59,983 nt of DNA from Bacillota bacterium (GCA_023389255.1 JAEWER010000005.1:1-59983), one strand, 5' to 3'. Positions 16,612 through 25,138 are shown, counted from the first letter of the stretch. Translations and numbers: made by a program. Notes: generated by a model from the letters alone, not told the origin.

Positions 16612-17649
16612 ATGCAATTACGTTTAAGCAGAGCTGATAAATATCAATTGGCAGATACAGCCATTGCCAATATCTTGATCACCGAATATTTGGCCCAACT
16701 CACAGGCAATGAGTTGAAGTTGTATCTCTATTTGCAATTTGTGATGCAACATCTAAGTCAGCAACCAGAGCTGAGTTGGTATGCCGATTTGTTAGGAGTT
16801 AAAGAGAATGATGTAGTTGCCTTGCTCGATAATCTGACAGCAAAAGGTCTTCTGGTACAAGCGAGTGATAAAGATTATGTGTTGCTGGATCTAAAGTATC
16901 AAAGTGTTGAAAATATGAGCCAAGACATCGTGCAGGCAAGAGATACTTTAAGTCCTATCTCCACTGATAAAGTGGTAAAACTCAAGCAGTTGATCAACGA
17001 TCAATTCTTTTTAGGCATTATGCCCACAGGCGTTAATCGCCTTTTAGACGAGATGATTTATCGTTATCATTTCAGTGACGATCTAATCTATAGTTTCTTT
17101 AGCTACTACCGCCAAGAGCAGGGCATTAGTAATGTTCTGCGTTTAACTGAATTAGCTTCAGACTTAGCAGCTAAACACTTGACCACGGCCAAGCAGTTCG
17201 ACAGTTATTTAGAAAATCAGGAAGCATTTAAACAAATTTATCGCTACTTAGGAACACCGACCTTCCGTTTTCGTTTAACCGCAATTCAAGAAGAAGCGGT
17301 ACAAGAATGGTTTTTGGCCTTTTTCCCTGATGGTAAAGTCAAAAAACATGTCAAGGCATTCAAACAAATTGTGCATGAATTAGCTGAAAACATGAGTTGG
17401 CGCGGCAATATAACTTTTGGTGCGGTAGATAAGCAAATAAGAGAATACATCGCTTTGGGTCTACTCAATGTAGAGCAAATCAAAGAATATGAAGCAAAGC
17501 GGGCCGCAAGCGCTAAAGCCACAAGTAAGAAGCGTACTAGCGCCAAAACCAGTATCGATAACTTTAATGCACGTACTGTGAATACAGAACAATTGAGAAA
17601 ACAGTCCCATGATACGATCAAGTCTCTTTTTGCTGATGAGGAGGAGTAA
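16612..17649 (+). CDS. dnaD: DnaD-domain primosomal protein
   Basis: 345 residues. The N-terminal ~100 residues form a winged-helix-like domain (LTGNELKLYLYLQFVM) and the middle carries DnaD/DnaB2-type C-terminal domains (about 150-300). A Lys/Ala/Thr-rich tail leads to a short helix. DnaD-type proteins help load the replicative helicase. ATG 16612 is chosen over an earlier in-frame ATG inside the preceding gene, since the conserved domain starts here. It overlaps the next gene by one base (TAATG), a DnaI-like ATPase, the functional partner. Confidence 0.85.
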   Translation: MQLRLSRADKYQLADTAIANILITEYLAQLTGNELKLYLYLQFVMQHLSQQPELSWYADLLGVKENDVVALLDNLTAKGLLVQASDKDYVLLDLKYQSVENMSQDIVQARDTLSPISTDKVVKLKQLINDQFFLGIMPTGVNRLLDEMIYRYHFSDDLIYSFFSYYRQEQGISNVLRLTELASDLAAKHLTTAKQFDSYLENQEAFKQIYRYLGTPTFRFRLTAIQEEAVQEWFLAFFPDGKVKKHVKAFKQIVHELAENMSWRGNITFGAVDKQIREYIALGLLNVEQIKEYEAKRAASAKATSKKRTSAKTSIDNFNARTVNTEQLRKQSHDTIKSLFADEEE

Positions 17650-18665
17650 TGTCAAACAGTTTTTCACCACGTCTTAGCCGTCTCCTCAACCGTTATTACG
17701 AAGATTTAAGAAATCAGGCTGAACTGCGAGCAAAACAATATCGTACAGATATATTAAAAGCGCATCCCGAATTAAGTAGCTTAGAACAAAAACTAAAAAA
17801 GCTTTATGTAGCAGATATCTTGTCTATAGCTAGTGGACAAGAACAAGATAATAAGCAGGTGTCGACAAGAGGACGCTTAGAAATTGCTGAGCTCAAAGAG
17901 CAGATCAAACAATACAAGCATAAAAATAAGATTACATCGCTTTACGATACGCCTGCCTATCAATGTGCAAGATGTTCAGATAAGGGCTTTTTAACCGATG
18001 GACAGGAGTGCGTATGTAAAAGACGAGCTATACGCAATGTTTTGCTTAAGCATAGTCGTTTTTTACCGCCGAAAGCATTTACTTTTACTAATTTTGATAG
18101 CAGCATCTTTGCCCAAGAATTGACGAATGAATTTTATAATGGTGAGCTATCCGTAGCGCAGGTAATGACTAAGCTGGCGGAGCGTTTGCAAAAAATGGCA
18201 CAAAGCGAAGAGCTAACTCCGTACTTGTTATACGGATATACTGGTGTGGGAAAGACCTATTTGCTAGCCGCTTTAACCAATCAATTATTAGATCAGGGTG
18301 TGGTTGCTCTATTTGTTACTGCCAATCAATTAACTGTACTGTTGGCGCAAAAGCTGAAGTTAGAGGCAAGTTTTAATCCCGATATGCAGGAATTAGATCA
18401 GTGCATCAACGATTACGCAGATATAGTTAAAGCTAAGTTTTTAGTGATAGATGATTTAAGTGCCACCTCGATGAGCGACGATGAAAGAAGTTTGTTGCAG
18501 GAACTTTTAGATTTACGACAAGCAGAAGGAGGCATAACTTCTGCCACCAGCAATAGTGATCTAGCTCAATTGACTGCAGTATTTGGCGAAAGAATTATTT
18601 CGCGCTTAGCTGGTCAAAGTACAGCGATTGAAATTCAAGGTGTAGACCAGCGCCAGAGGAAGTAA
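17649..18665 (+). CDS. dnaI: DnaI/DnaC-like AAA+ helicase-loader ATPase
   Basis: 338 residues. The N-terminal helical region (1-100) is followed by a cysteine cluster CARCSDKGF...CVC, a probable zinc-binding knuckle also found in loaders. The AAA+ domain has Walker A GYTGVGKT and Walker B FLVIDDL, with a sensor-like TSATSNSD. The family delivers the replicative helicase to DNA. Start and stop overlap with both neighbours (dnaD and acpS) show tight coupling. The gene symbol is by homology with the Gram-positive loader. Confidence 0.86.
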   Translation: MSNSFSPRLSRLLNRYYEDLRNQAELRAKQYRTDILKAHPELSSLEQKLKKLYVADILSIASGQEQDNKQVSTRGRLEIAELKEQIKQYKHKNKITSLYDTPAYQCARCSDKGFLTDGQECVCKRRAIRNVLLKHSRFLPPKAFTFTNFDSSIFAQELTNEFYNGELSVAQVMTKLAERLQKMAQSEELTPYLLYGYTGVGKTYLLAALTNQLLDQGVVALFVTANQLTVLLAQKLKLEASFNPDMQELDQCINDYADIVKAKFLVIDDLSATSMSDDERSLLQELLDLRQAEGGITSATSNSDLAQLTAVFGERIISRLAGQSTAIEIQGVDQRQRK

Positions 18666-19075
18666 TGAAACTTGCGTGCGGAGTTGATATTGTAGATCTG
18701 ACTCGAATGGAGCGACTTTTAGCTAAGCACAAGCAGGCATTAGTTCAACGTATACTATCTCCTATAGAGCAAGAGCGCCTGAGAATGTGTCCTAAGCCTA
18801 AGCAAACCACTACTTTTGCTGGCATGTTTGCAGCCAAGGAAGCAGTAGCTAAGGCATTTGGCACAGGGCTTTGGACTTCTGGCATATCTTGGGCCGATAT
18901 AGTTGTGGATAAGAACATTAGTGGCAAGCCTAAGATTATTCTCACAGGCGAGTTGGCAGAGCTGGCGAACGAAAGAAAAGTAGGCAATATCGATATCAGT
19001 ATTTCACACGATGGTGGTAACGTGGTTGCTTTTTGCATATTAGTCGAAGGAATGGAAGATGTCCGAGCAGAATAA
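18665..19075 (+). CDS. acpS: Holo-[acyl-carrier-protein] synthase
   Basis: 136 residues. Transfers 4'-phosphopantetheine from CoA to ACP. The magnesium-binding GVDIVDLTRM near the N terminus and FAAKEAVAKAFGTG in the middle are diagnostic. It begins on the last base of the DnaI-like gene and overlaps the following gene by 17 bp, so it is part of one coupled unit. Confidence 0.95.
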   Translation: MKLACGVDIVDLTRMERLLAKHKQALVQRILSPIEQERLRMCPKPKQTTTFAGMFAAKEAVAKAFGTGLWTSGISWADIVVDKNISGKPKIILTGELAELANERKVGNIDISISHDGGNVVAFCILVEGMEDVRAE

Positions 19076-20216
19076 AGACGATTTACAGATTAAAGTTAAC
19101 GACGATTACGACAAACAAAGAGCATCGTTGTTTATCAATAGTAATGGTCCGAAGCTCAAGACCAGTAAAATTGATTGGTCCTATTTACAATCAACTCTAA
19201 GCCTGCGGCGTAAAAGCATGGGTAAAGTCAAGTTCTTGCTCGCACTTACCTGCATGGTCGGCGTTTTACTATTTTTGTTTGTGATTATTCCACGCTACTC
19301 TAAGGATCCTGAAGCAAAAGATAGTAAATCTCAAGAACATCAAGCTAGTGTAGCGTTGCCCATCGACTTAGTTGTAAAAGATAGCAGTGCCCGCATTTTG
19401 GATAAGCCAGATTTAAAGGGGAGAGCCATTACATCAGTACTCTTAAATGAAAGCCTGAAGTTGCTAGATAAAAACCAACAAAACGGGTACTACCACGTGG
19501 AGATTGTAACGGGAGTGCAAGGATACATAGATGCTAGACAGGTGAGCTCAGATGTATCTTCTCTCAGTCTGGAAAATGCAGTTAAAAAAGTAGTTGTCAG
19601 TGGCGAGAGAAAAAATATTAGAAGTGAAGCCTACAATGGTAATTTGTTGGCATATGCAGAGCTTGGTACTGAATTTTTAGCAGATTACTATAAAAACGAT
19701 TTGGTACGTATTAAATTACCAAATCAAAGCTATGGTTGGCTGAATACACGTGGTTTAACGGTGTTGTCACCAACAGAGGAACTAAAAGCGCCAGCAGGTG
19801 ATGAAGCACCTGTAACTTATTTTGTTTCCCTTGCCATGTATTTCAAAAATTCAACATACATACCTGGTGGTTTAACTCAAAGTGGCATAGATTTACCTGG
19901 TGTAGTTTATTTATCTGGTAAATTGAATGGTTTAGTCTTGCCTCGAACTTTAGAAAAACTAAGCCTAGTTGGTAGCGAAATTAAATTTACACGCAATGAT
20001 AAAGGCAAAGCATCTTTTGATGCGTTAAAAGAAGGGGACTTGCTCTTTTTCTCCGCAGATGGAAAGCCAGAAACACTAGACTTTATGGGGCTTTATTTAG
20101 GAGATGAACGCATTTTAATGGAAGTAGCCAGCAGCCATACCATTGATATTGTAAGCCTCAAAGATATTCCCACATTAGCTGACCGTTTAGCGACAGTAAG
20201 ACGTTTATATGATTAA
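19059..20216 (+). CDS. Membrane-anchored SH3 protein with a catalytically inactive NlpC/P60-like domain
   Basis: 385 residues. A cytoplasmic basic N terminus (1-56), one membrane segment (57-77), two SH3-like domains (about 98-165 and 172-237), then an NlpC/P60-like fold (about 250-385). The normal GxDCSG active site reads GIDLPG (276-281), so the nucleophilic cysteine is L279; the normal HVGIYLG reads FMGLYLG with F342 in place of histidine. The surrounding fold motifs (LPRT, GDLLFF) are kept. The expected murein endopeptidase activity is therefore lost, and a binding or regulatory role at the wall is more likely. It overlaps acpS by 17 bp. Confidence 0.75.
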   Translation: MSEQNKDDLQIKVNDDYDKQRASLFINSNGPKLKTSKIDWSYLQSTLSLRRKSMGKVKFLLALTCMVGVLLFLFVIIPRYSKDPEAKDSKSQEHQASVALPIDLVVKDSSARILDKPDLKGRAITSVLLNESLKLLDKNQQNGYYHVEIVTGVQGYIDARQVSSDVSSLSLENAVKKVVVSGERKNIRSEAYNGNLLAYAELGTEFLADYYKNDLVRIKLPNQSYGWLNTRGLTVLSPTEELKAPAGDEAPVTYFVSLAMYFKNSTYIPGGLTQSGIDLPGVVYLSGKLNGLVLPRTLEKLSLVGSEIKFTRNDKGKASFDALKEGDLLFFSADGKPETLDFMGLYLGDERILMEVASSHTIDIVSLKDIPTLADRLATVRRLYD

Positions 20217-20478
20217 GTTTGTTGCTTTGCGATGATTGCTGTATCAGCAAGTATCACGTCGAGTGCGTGTGTTTGCTGTCTAGGGCGTAGTGAGAGACCC
20301 CTATTTAACAAGGGTTTTAGCCACTTTCATTTTAGCGAGCTGTGCCGTATAAGCTGTTTGGCTGTTTAGGGGAACTGGTCAATGTGTTTTTTTGGTGTGA
20401 GGCTTAGGGATATCTGCTAGTTGGAACGCATGAAAAAGAGAGAATAAAATAGCTTATACCTAAATAAAAATTAAATGA

Positions 20479-20940
20479 CACAGCAAAATCTCCAAAAAAG
20501 AAATAAAAATTGCTCGTAATATAAGAGAGGGTCAAACTAAGTATAGAAGCCAACTACTGCTTGAATGTCCTTATTGTCCATTTACAATGATTACTGACGA
20601 AAGATTATTAATAGCTAGTCACATAAAACCATGGGTAGATTGTGATGATCAAGAAAAATATGATCCAAACAACGGTTATATGCTTTCCCCCATGTACGAT
20701 AAATTATTTGATCGTGGATTCATGACTTTTACAAATGATAAAAAAGTTATTCTATCTGATTGTATTTCCCAGCATACCTGGAAATTAATTGGATTAGAAA
20801 CAGGTAAATATATTCAACACTTAAAGATGAATGCAGAAAGAGAAAAATACTTAAAATTTCATCAAGAGTCTGTATTTAAAGGCAATAGGACTAATATAGA
20901 GGAAATAATTTATGGCTTGAAAAATATAACCTCATATTAG
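20479..20940 (+). pseudogene. 5'-broken HNH endonuclease (restriction-type) fragment
   Basis: The frame 20479-20940 encodes an HNH domain: GQTKYRSQLL, then CPYC, LLIASHIKPW, NGYMLSPMYDKLFDRGFM and a beta hairpin. This is the layout of HNH nucleases at the C terminus of restriction-type enzymes. The first in-frame ATG (20587) falls inside the domain, after the leading cysteine pair, so no complete protein can start there. An ATG at 20475 in another frame would join this frame after a one-base slip in the A run at 20494-20499. The N-terminal specificity part is absent. The 262 bp between it and the preceding gene hold nothing I recognise. Confidence 0.65.
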
Positions 20941-20985
20941 TATTTTACATACAACTATAAATATGCTTCGTTCAAACCAAAACTA

Positions 20986-21462
20986 TCACAGCACAAACTC
21001 AACGTCGAGTTTTATCTCTTGACCTTTGGCGATCAATTGATAGACAGGATTATACAGTTGGGCTGTTCTAATCAATTCACTGACTGCTTCACAATCCTCG
21101 GTGTCGGCATAGTAAAACAACTTAATATTTATATCTTCGATCAGACTAGGGGCTTCGTAGCCCTGTACGGGGATCATGCGCAAAGGATTAGTCAATTGGG
21201 CCTGGATTGTTCCTTCTATTTCATCCAAAACAACTTTATGCCGTTTTAATTCCTTGATGGCGGTTATGATAGTCGATGACAGTAAACTGGAGAGCAAGTA
21301 GGATATCGCTGTTACACTTTCGAACTCGATATCGAATGACATCACCTCGTCCACTTTGATCGTCATACGATCGGTATAGACGTTGACGGTATCTAAATTG
21401 GGACAGGTTCCCCGCAACTTCAGCTTGAAGCGCTTTGACTCCTCCGGCATTCTAGTCGTCAT
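20986..21462 (-). CDS. OsmC-like protein lacking the peroxidatic cysteines
   Basis: 158 residues with an OsmC/Ohr-like pattern: an N-terminal beta region, a long helix with LLSSLLSSTIITAIKEL, then the KVVLDEIEGTIQAQL strand and a C-terminal helix before LYNPVYQLI. In catalytic members the long helix starts with a cysteine and the second motif is CPV; here both are replaced (the second reads NPV). Peroxide reduction is therefore unlikely, and the pocket may bind a small organic or sulfur ligand. It overlaps the MetE-like gene by 11 bp, so it is the last gene of that operon. Confidence 0.6.
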   Translation of the reverse strand: MTTRMPEESKRFKLKLRGTCPNLDTVNVYTDRMTIKVDEVMSFDIEFESVTAISYLLSSLLSSTIITAIKELKRHKVVLDEIEGTIQAQLTNPLRMIPVQGYEAPSLIEDINIKLFYYADTEDCEAVSELIRTAQLYNPVYQLIAKGQEIKLDVEFVL

Positions 21463-22618
21463 ATTTCGCTCTCAATTCTTGTTTTACCTGTTGTAATACT
21501 TTAAGCTTTTGCTCGATCACCTCGTAGGTGTTGACTGGTTTTTTGGCGAAAGTTGCGAAACCACAGTCAGGATTCAAAAGTATTTGACTTGCTGGCAAGT
21601 ACTGCATCGCTTCTTCCACTCTTTTGACGATCATCTCGTGTGATTCTGTCGTATCTTTGCGGGGATTCATCACACCGAGACCGAGACTAGCCCGCTCAAA
21701 TATTTGCGGTTCTGCAAAGAGCGAATCGAGACTGCCTGCCCGATCGGTCGAATATTCCAAAAAATAGATGTCTGCCGCTACGCTTTTAAATAAATCTAAC
21801 AAAGGAGTATAGGGACCAGTCAAAAGGATCTTTTCATCTCTGCTCCAGTTGCCGCGACAGACGTGCAAACCGACCTTCGATTTTTGGCGATTGACGGATT
21901 GAAAAACACTGCTCAGTAAATACTTGGCAAAAGCGAGCTCCCCGGTCGGATCCTTTTTTTCCGACAAAGAAGCGCACATAAAAGTACGAGTATTTCCAGG
22001 CGAAAAAACCACTTCCGTCAACACAGGCTCATCGAATTGAATGATCTCAACGCCTCGGTCTTGAATCTCGGCAATCTCTTCTTTAAAGAATTGAATAACA
22101 TCTATCGCTAAGTCTTCTTTAGACTCATAATTGCGAGTAGATAACCCGCTCAGCCACATCGAGCGGGTTACTAAATAGGGACCAGGTAAGGTTATCTTCT
22201 TAGGACGATCGGTCAATTCGTGCAAGAGCTCAAGCTCTCTGCCTACCAATGAGCGACTGCGTCTGACTTTGCCGACGCAGATCGCATTTTTGATACTGTT
22301 GGCTGGAACATCCAAAATCGATAGCATCTCTTCGTAGGCTTTTTTATCTTTGATGTAGGGCAACATATCACTCATGCTCATCATTTCGACACCTTCTAGA
22401 GCATTGGCGATGAAAGATACATAATTATCTCTGGCCAGTTCACCACAAGTGATGTAATCGACATCGTATTTTTCTTGTAGTGCGACAACCTCTTTAGTGG
22501 TACTACGGATCAGCTGATCATAATCTGTTTGGCTGATACGCTGTTTGGCTAAATCCCGCGTTGCCCTCAGCAGTTCTGCTCCGCGTGGCATACTACCCAT
22601 TAAAGATACTTCAAACAT
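21452..22618 (-). CDS. Core-MetE-type cobalamin-independent methyltransferase
   Basis: 388 residues, corresponding to the C-terminal catalytic barrel of MetE only. All zinc ligands are present: H252 and C254 (LHVCRGN), E288 (FLEYS) and C352 (NPDCGF), with QFDEP at 194-198. The usual MetE N-terminal folate-binding half is missing, as in core-MetE/Mes proteins, which use other methyl donors, and in relatives such as coenzyme M-type transferases. It therefore probably activates a thiol with zinc; donor and thiol are unknown. Neighbours are the PhnD-fold protein upstream and the overlapping OsmC-like gene downstream. Confidence 0.75.
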   Translation of the reverse strand: MFEVSLMGSMPRGAELLRATRDLAKQRISQTDYDQLIRSTTKEVVALQEKYDVDYITCGELARDNYVSFIANALEGVEMMSMSDMLPYIKDKKAYEEMLSILDVPANSIKNAICVGKVRRSRSLVGRELELLHELTDRPKKITLPGPYLVTRSMWLSGLSTRNYESKEDLAIDVIQFFKEEIAEIQDRGVEIIQFDEPVLTEVVFSPGNTRTFMCASLSEKKDPTGELAFAKYLLSSVFQSVNRQKSKVGLHVCRGNWSRDEKILLTGPYTPLLDLFKSVAADIYFLEYSTDRAGSLDSLFAEPQIFERASLGLGVMNPRKDTTESHEMIVKRVEEAMQYLPASQILLNPDCGFATFAKKPVNTYEVIEQKLKVLQQVKQELRAKYDD

Positions 22619-22670
22619 TTCTAACCTTAGTCCTTAATCATTTAATTTTTTGTCGGATCAGCACCGCTGT

Positions 22671-23489
22671 CTACTCTTTAAAGAAAGCCATGTACTCTAC
22701 AGCTTTACGGATTTCTTCGTAGTTATCGGTGCGTCCCGGCAACCATTTTTTGAGACCTTCGAGATCTAAAATCTTCTTATCTTCTGGTTTGCTGTAATCC
22801 ATCATCATTAAGACTTTGTTGAAGGCCTCTAAAGCTTCATCTGACACTTCTGCATGTGCGGTAAAAATACAATGGTCAAACGAATTTGTCTTGCCGATGA
22901 TCTCGAGTTGATTACCGTCGACTGTACCGTCCTTGATCCATGCCTTGTAGTTGCCTACAATCGCAAATCCCGCTACATTCTCGCCGGCTTGCACCGATTT
23001 AATGGCATCTAATTCGCCGCCGACATGATCACCGTCTAAACCGACGCCGACATCGTAACGAACTTCTTGATAATCTACACCGAATTCTAGACCATTTTCA
23101 CGTAAGTATTGGATCGGGATTAAACGAGCCTGTGGTGAATCTTCTGCACCAAAAGCAATTTTTTGTCCCTTGAGATCTTGTACAGTCTTGATACCGCTAT
23201 TTTTGCTGGTGACTAATACTGTATGCAGATCGCGATCTGTATCACGCATCAGTCCATATTTGACTTTACCACCGGTCAGCAGTTCTGCTTCGCGGTTCGC
23301 CAAAGGTGAATTCCAAGCTACATCAATTTCATGGTTGAGCAAGGCCTTGGTCTGATGACGATAGGTATCAAAGAAGACTGGTTCAATGACGATACCTTGA
23401 TCTTTATCTTCAATAAATTTGCGAATCAAATCCCAAATAATCGTCACTTTGGGATCGTAGATAACCGCACCAACTTTAAGTTTTAGCAT
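22671..23489 (-). CDS. PhnD-like periplasmic-binding-fold protein without signal peptide
   Basis: 272 residues starting MLKLKVGAVIYDPKV, so the first beta strand begins at residue 3 and no signal peptide or lipobox exists. An AGGAG site precedes the ATG. It resembles phosphonate/phosphate-type PhnD binding proteins (TVQDLKGQKIAFG, DSPQARLIP). No permease or ATPase gene of a phosphonate importer is adjacent. Being cytoplasmic, it may be an enzyme or sensor: type II binding-protein folds have become enzymes in MqnA, MqnD and Thi5. It lies between the acyl-CoA-dehydrogenase-like and MetE-like genes. Confidence 0.65.
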   Translation of the reverse strand: MLKLKVGAVIYDPKVTIIWDLIRKFIEDKDQGIVIEPVFFDTYRHQTKALLNHEIDVAWNSPLANREAELLTGGKVKYGLMRDTDRDLHTVLVTSKNSGIKTVQDLKGQKIAFGAEDSPQARLIPIQYLRENGLEFGVDYQEVRYDVGVGLDGDHVGGELDAIKSVQAGENVAGFAIVGNYKAWIKDGTVDGNQLEIIGKTNSFDHCIFTAHAEVSDEALEAFNKVLMMMDYSKPEDKKILDLEGLKKWLPGRTDNYEEIRKAVEYMAFFKE

Positions 23490-23529
23490 CGCTTGTTTCT
23501 CCTAAAATACTTTGTCTGATCATCGTTTA

Positions 23530-24663
23530 TTAGGGAATCGGTTGGTCGGTCAAAACACAGCCAATCCATTGGTGGAGAATATCTACACTGGGCGCCATGA
23601 CTTGTCCCGCTAAACCGTCTGCCAAATAACGTGCGAAATTACGATATTGACTGTAGGCACGACCGCCACCGACCAGCATACCTAAGCGACCAGACTCGAT
23701 TACATTTTCGATGGCGATAACACGAGCCGAAAGAATCTTGGCTAAAGCATCAGCTTCACCATTTTTAGCTGCCAAGGCAGCACATTGGCAAGCGCTGACA
23801 CCTGCGTTGGCATAGTTATAGATGCGTGAGAGATGAAGTTTAATCGAATCGACATTTGCCAAAGTAGTGCCATCGGGGAAAGTACGATCTTTAGCGTGCA
23901 TGATCGCTTCATTGGCGATGGCGACATTGAGACCACTATAAACAGCCGCTAAGCCCTGGATAAACAATGGGGCTACAAAAGTTAAAATCTGGTACATACC
24001 AGAATTTCTCTCGCCCGTGCGATAATCTTCGGAGAGTTTGACATCTTTCAGTTGCATCGGGCAGGAAACATTACTTTTAACACCAATGCCTCTCCAACTG
24101 CTCATCTTAAAGCTGACACCTTCCGTCTCTAGTGGCACGATAAAGTTATCGGTATCGGCTTTATCTTCACCTGTCTTAGCGATGACCATGTAGTAGGAGG
24201 CTGCCTCAGCGGAGGTAACCATGCTCTTCGCACCATTGATTAGCCAATGATCACCTTCTTGAGTGGCACGTGTTGTATCGGGGTAATAGAAATTCACACC
24301 CGAACTCGATTCTGAGTAGGCTAAGGCGAGAATTTTACCTTCTTCGATTACTTCTTTGACAATCTTGGCACGAATTTCGGGTTTAGCGGCATTTAACGCG
24401 AGGTTTAAAGCGACATTGTGCATCATGTAGGTTAAGCCGACTGATGCAGAATGGGTGGCGAAAGCACGGATAATCTCGGAATGATCGTAGATATCGCCAC
24501 CTAAACCGCCTTCTTCTGCAGGGATAAAGAGTTTTAAATATCCTGCTTGGTATAATTTCTTGAAGACTTCATAGGGGAATTCGGTTTTGTCTTCAAGCTC
24601 TTGAGCGATGGGGGCAATGTTTTCCTCGGCGAATTTTAAAGCCTTTTTAAAACATTCAGTCAT
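23530..24663 (-). CDS. Acyl-CoA-dehydrogenase-family flavoprotein
   Basis: 377 residues with the three-domain ACAD layout: N-terminal helices, a middle beta domain (LAYSESSSGVNF, WLINGAKSMVTSAEA) and a C-terminal helix bundle. The family normally oxidises acyl-CoA thioesters with FAD, but related members act as flavin-dependent hydroxylases or on other thioesters. The C-terminal segment (YLADGLAGQVMAPSVDIL) differs from the usual catalytic ending, so the substrate is not predictable. ATG 24663 follows AAGGAG; the frame extends upstream without a ribosome site. It is the first gene of the four-gene unit and no electron-transfer flavoprotein gene is near. Confidence 0.75.
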   Translation of the reverse strand: MTECFKKALKFAEENIAPIAQELEDKTEFPYEVFKKLYQAGYLKLFIPAEEGGLGGDIYDHSEIIRAFATHSASVGLTYMMHNVALNLALNAAKPEIRAKIVKEVIEEGKILALAYSESSSGVNFYYPDTTRATQEGDHWLINGAKSMVTSAEAASYYMVIAKTGEDKADTDNFIVPLETEGVSFKMSSWRGIGVKSNVSCPMQLKDVKLSEDYRTGERNSGMYQILTFVAPLFIQGLAAVYSGLNVAIANEAIMHAKDRTFPDGTTLANVDSIKLHLSRIYNYANAGVSACQCAALAAKNGEADALAKILSARVIAIENVIESGRLGMLVGGGRAYSQYRNFARYLADGLAGQVMAPSVDILHQWIGCVLTDQPIP

Positions 24664-24813
24664 GGTAAGTTTCTCCTTTAGATTATACTTTATAGCTCTT
24701 ATAGGAAGCTTTGATAGTTCCATGATAGCCCTATTTTTCTCCTGCATTATGATTAATCCTAATAAGTGGCAGATTTAGGAGTGGTTTCTGTTCAGGGATA
24801 GTGCTGCTAACTT

Positions 24814-24905
24814 TAGCGGTATGTGCGATAAATTACTGTAGATTAATACCGCTAGCCTAGTTTCATTTGTGGCCGAGGTTGACTATTGTTATCTTCAGCA
24901 GTCAA
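24814..24905 (-). promoter_or_regulatory. Inverted-repeat-rich segment upstream of the flavoprotein operon
   Basis: The 24664-25048 gap has no gene I recognise. It contains a 9-bp inverted repeat, TAGCGGTAT (24814-24822) with ATACCGCTA (24846-24854), and a 6-bp one, TTGACT (24879-24884) with AGTCAA (24900-24905). Transcribed on the minus strand these would be hairpins in the leader of the operon starting at 24663. I cannot match them to a known riboswitch class; they may also be operator sites or remnants. Confidence 0.3.
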
Positions 24906-24961
24906 TCTTTTTCTGTTAACTAACCGCTATTCACTCAATTCTTAAATTTCCCTATAAATAC

Positions 24962-24991
24962 AAAACCCATAAGGAACTCCTTATGGGTTTT
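24962..24991 (-). terminator. Bidirectional intrinsic terminator
   Basis: A perfect 14-bp inverted repeat, AAAACCCATAAGGA (24962-24975) with its complement at 24978-24991, ends in TTTT on either strand. No intact gene points into it from nearby; on the minus strand it follows the short coding relic that ends at 25049. Confidence 0.8.
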
Positions 24992-25048
24992 GCTTGTCTT
25001 TGGTGATGTACAAGCCGATAATTCTATCGACTTACTTGTATGGTATTA

Positions 25049-25138
25049 CTATTTTAAACCATCGACGGTATATTGGATAGTTGCAGGATCAACTTTGACT
25101 TGTAACATATCGGCGATGACTTTATGGTTTAACCGCGC
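25049..25138 (-). pseudogene. Possible gene remnant (C-terminal end only)
   Basis: On the minus strand a 29-codon frame ends at TAG (25051-25049) and reads like protein: RLNHKVIADMLQV followed by DPATIQYTVDGLK. It has no start and is preceded by stops in all frames. It faintly recalls the region around the NH motif of GH4-type glycosidases, but is too short to identify. It is followed 57 bp later by a good terminator, as a real gene end would be. Chance is a fair alternative. Confidence 0.25.
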
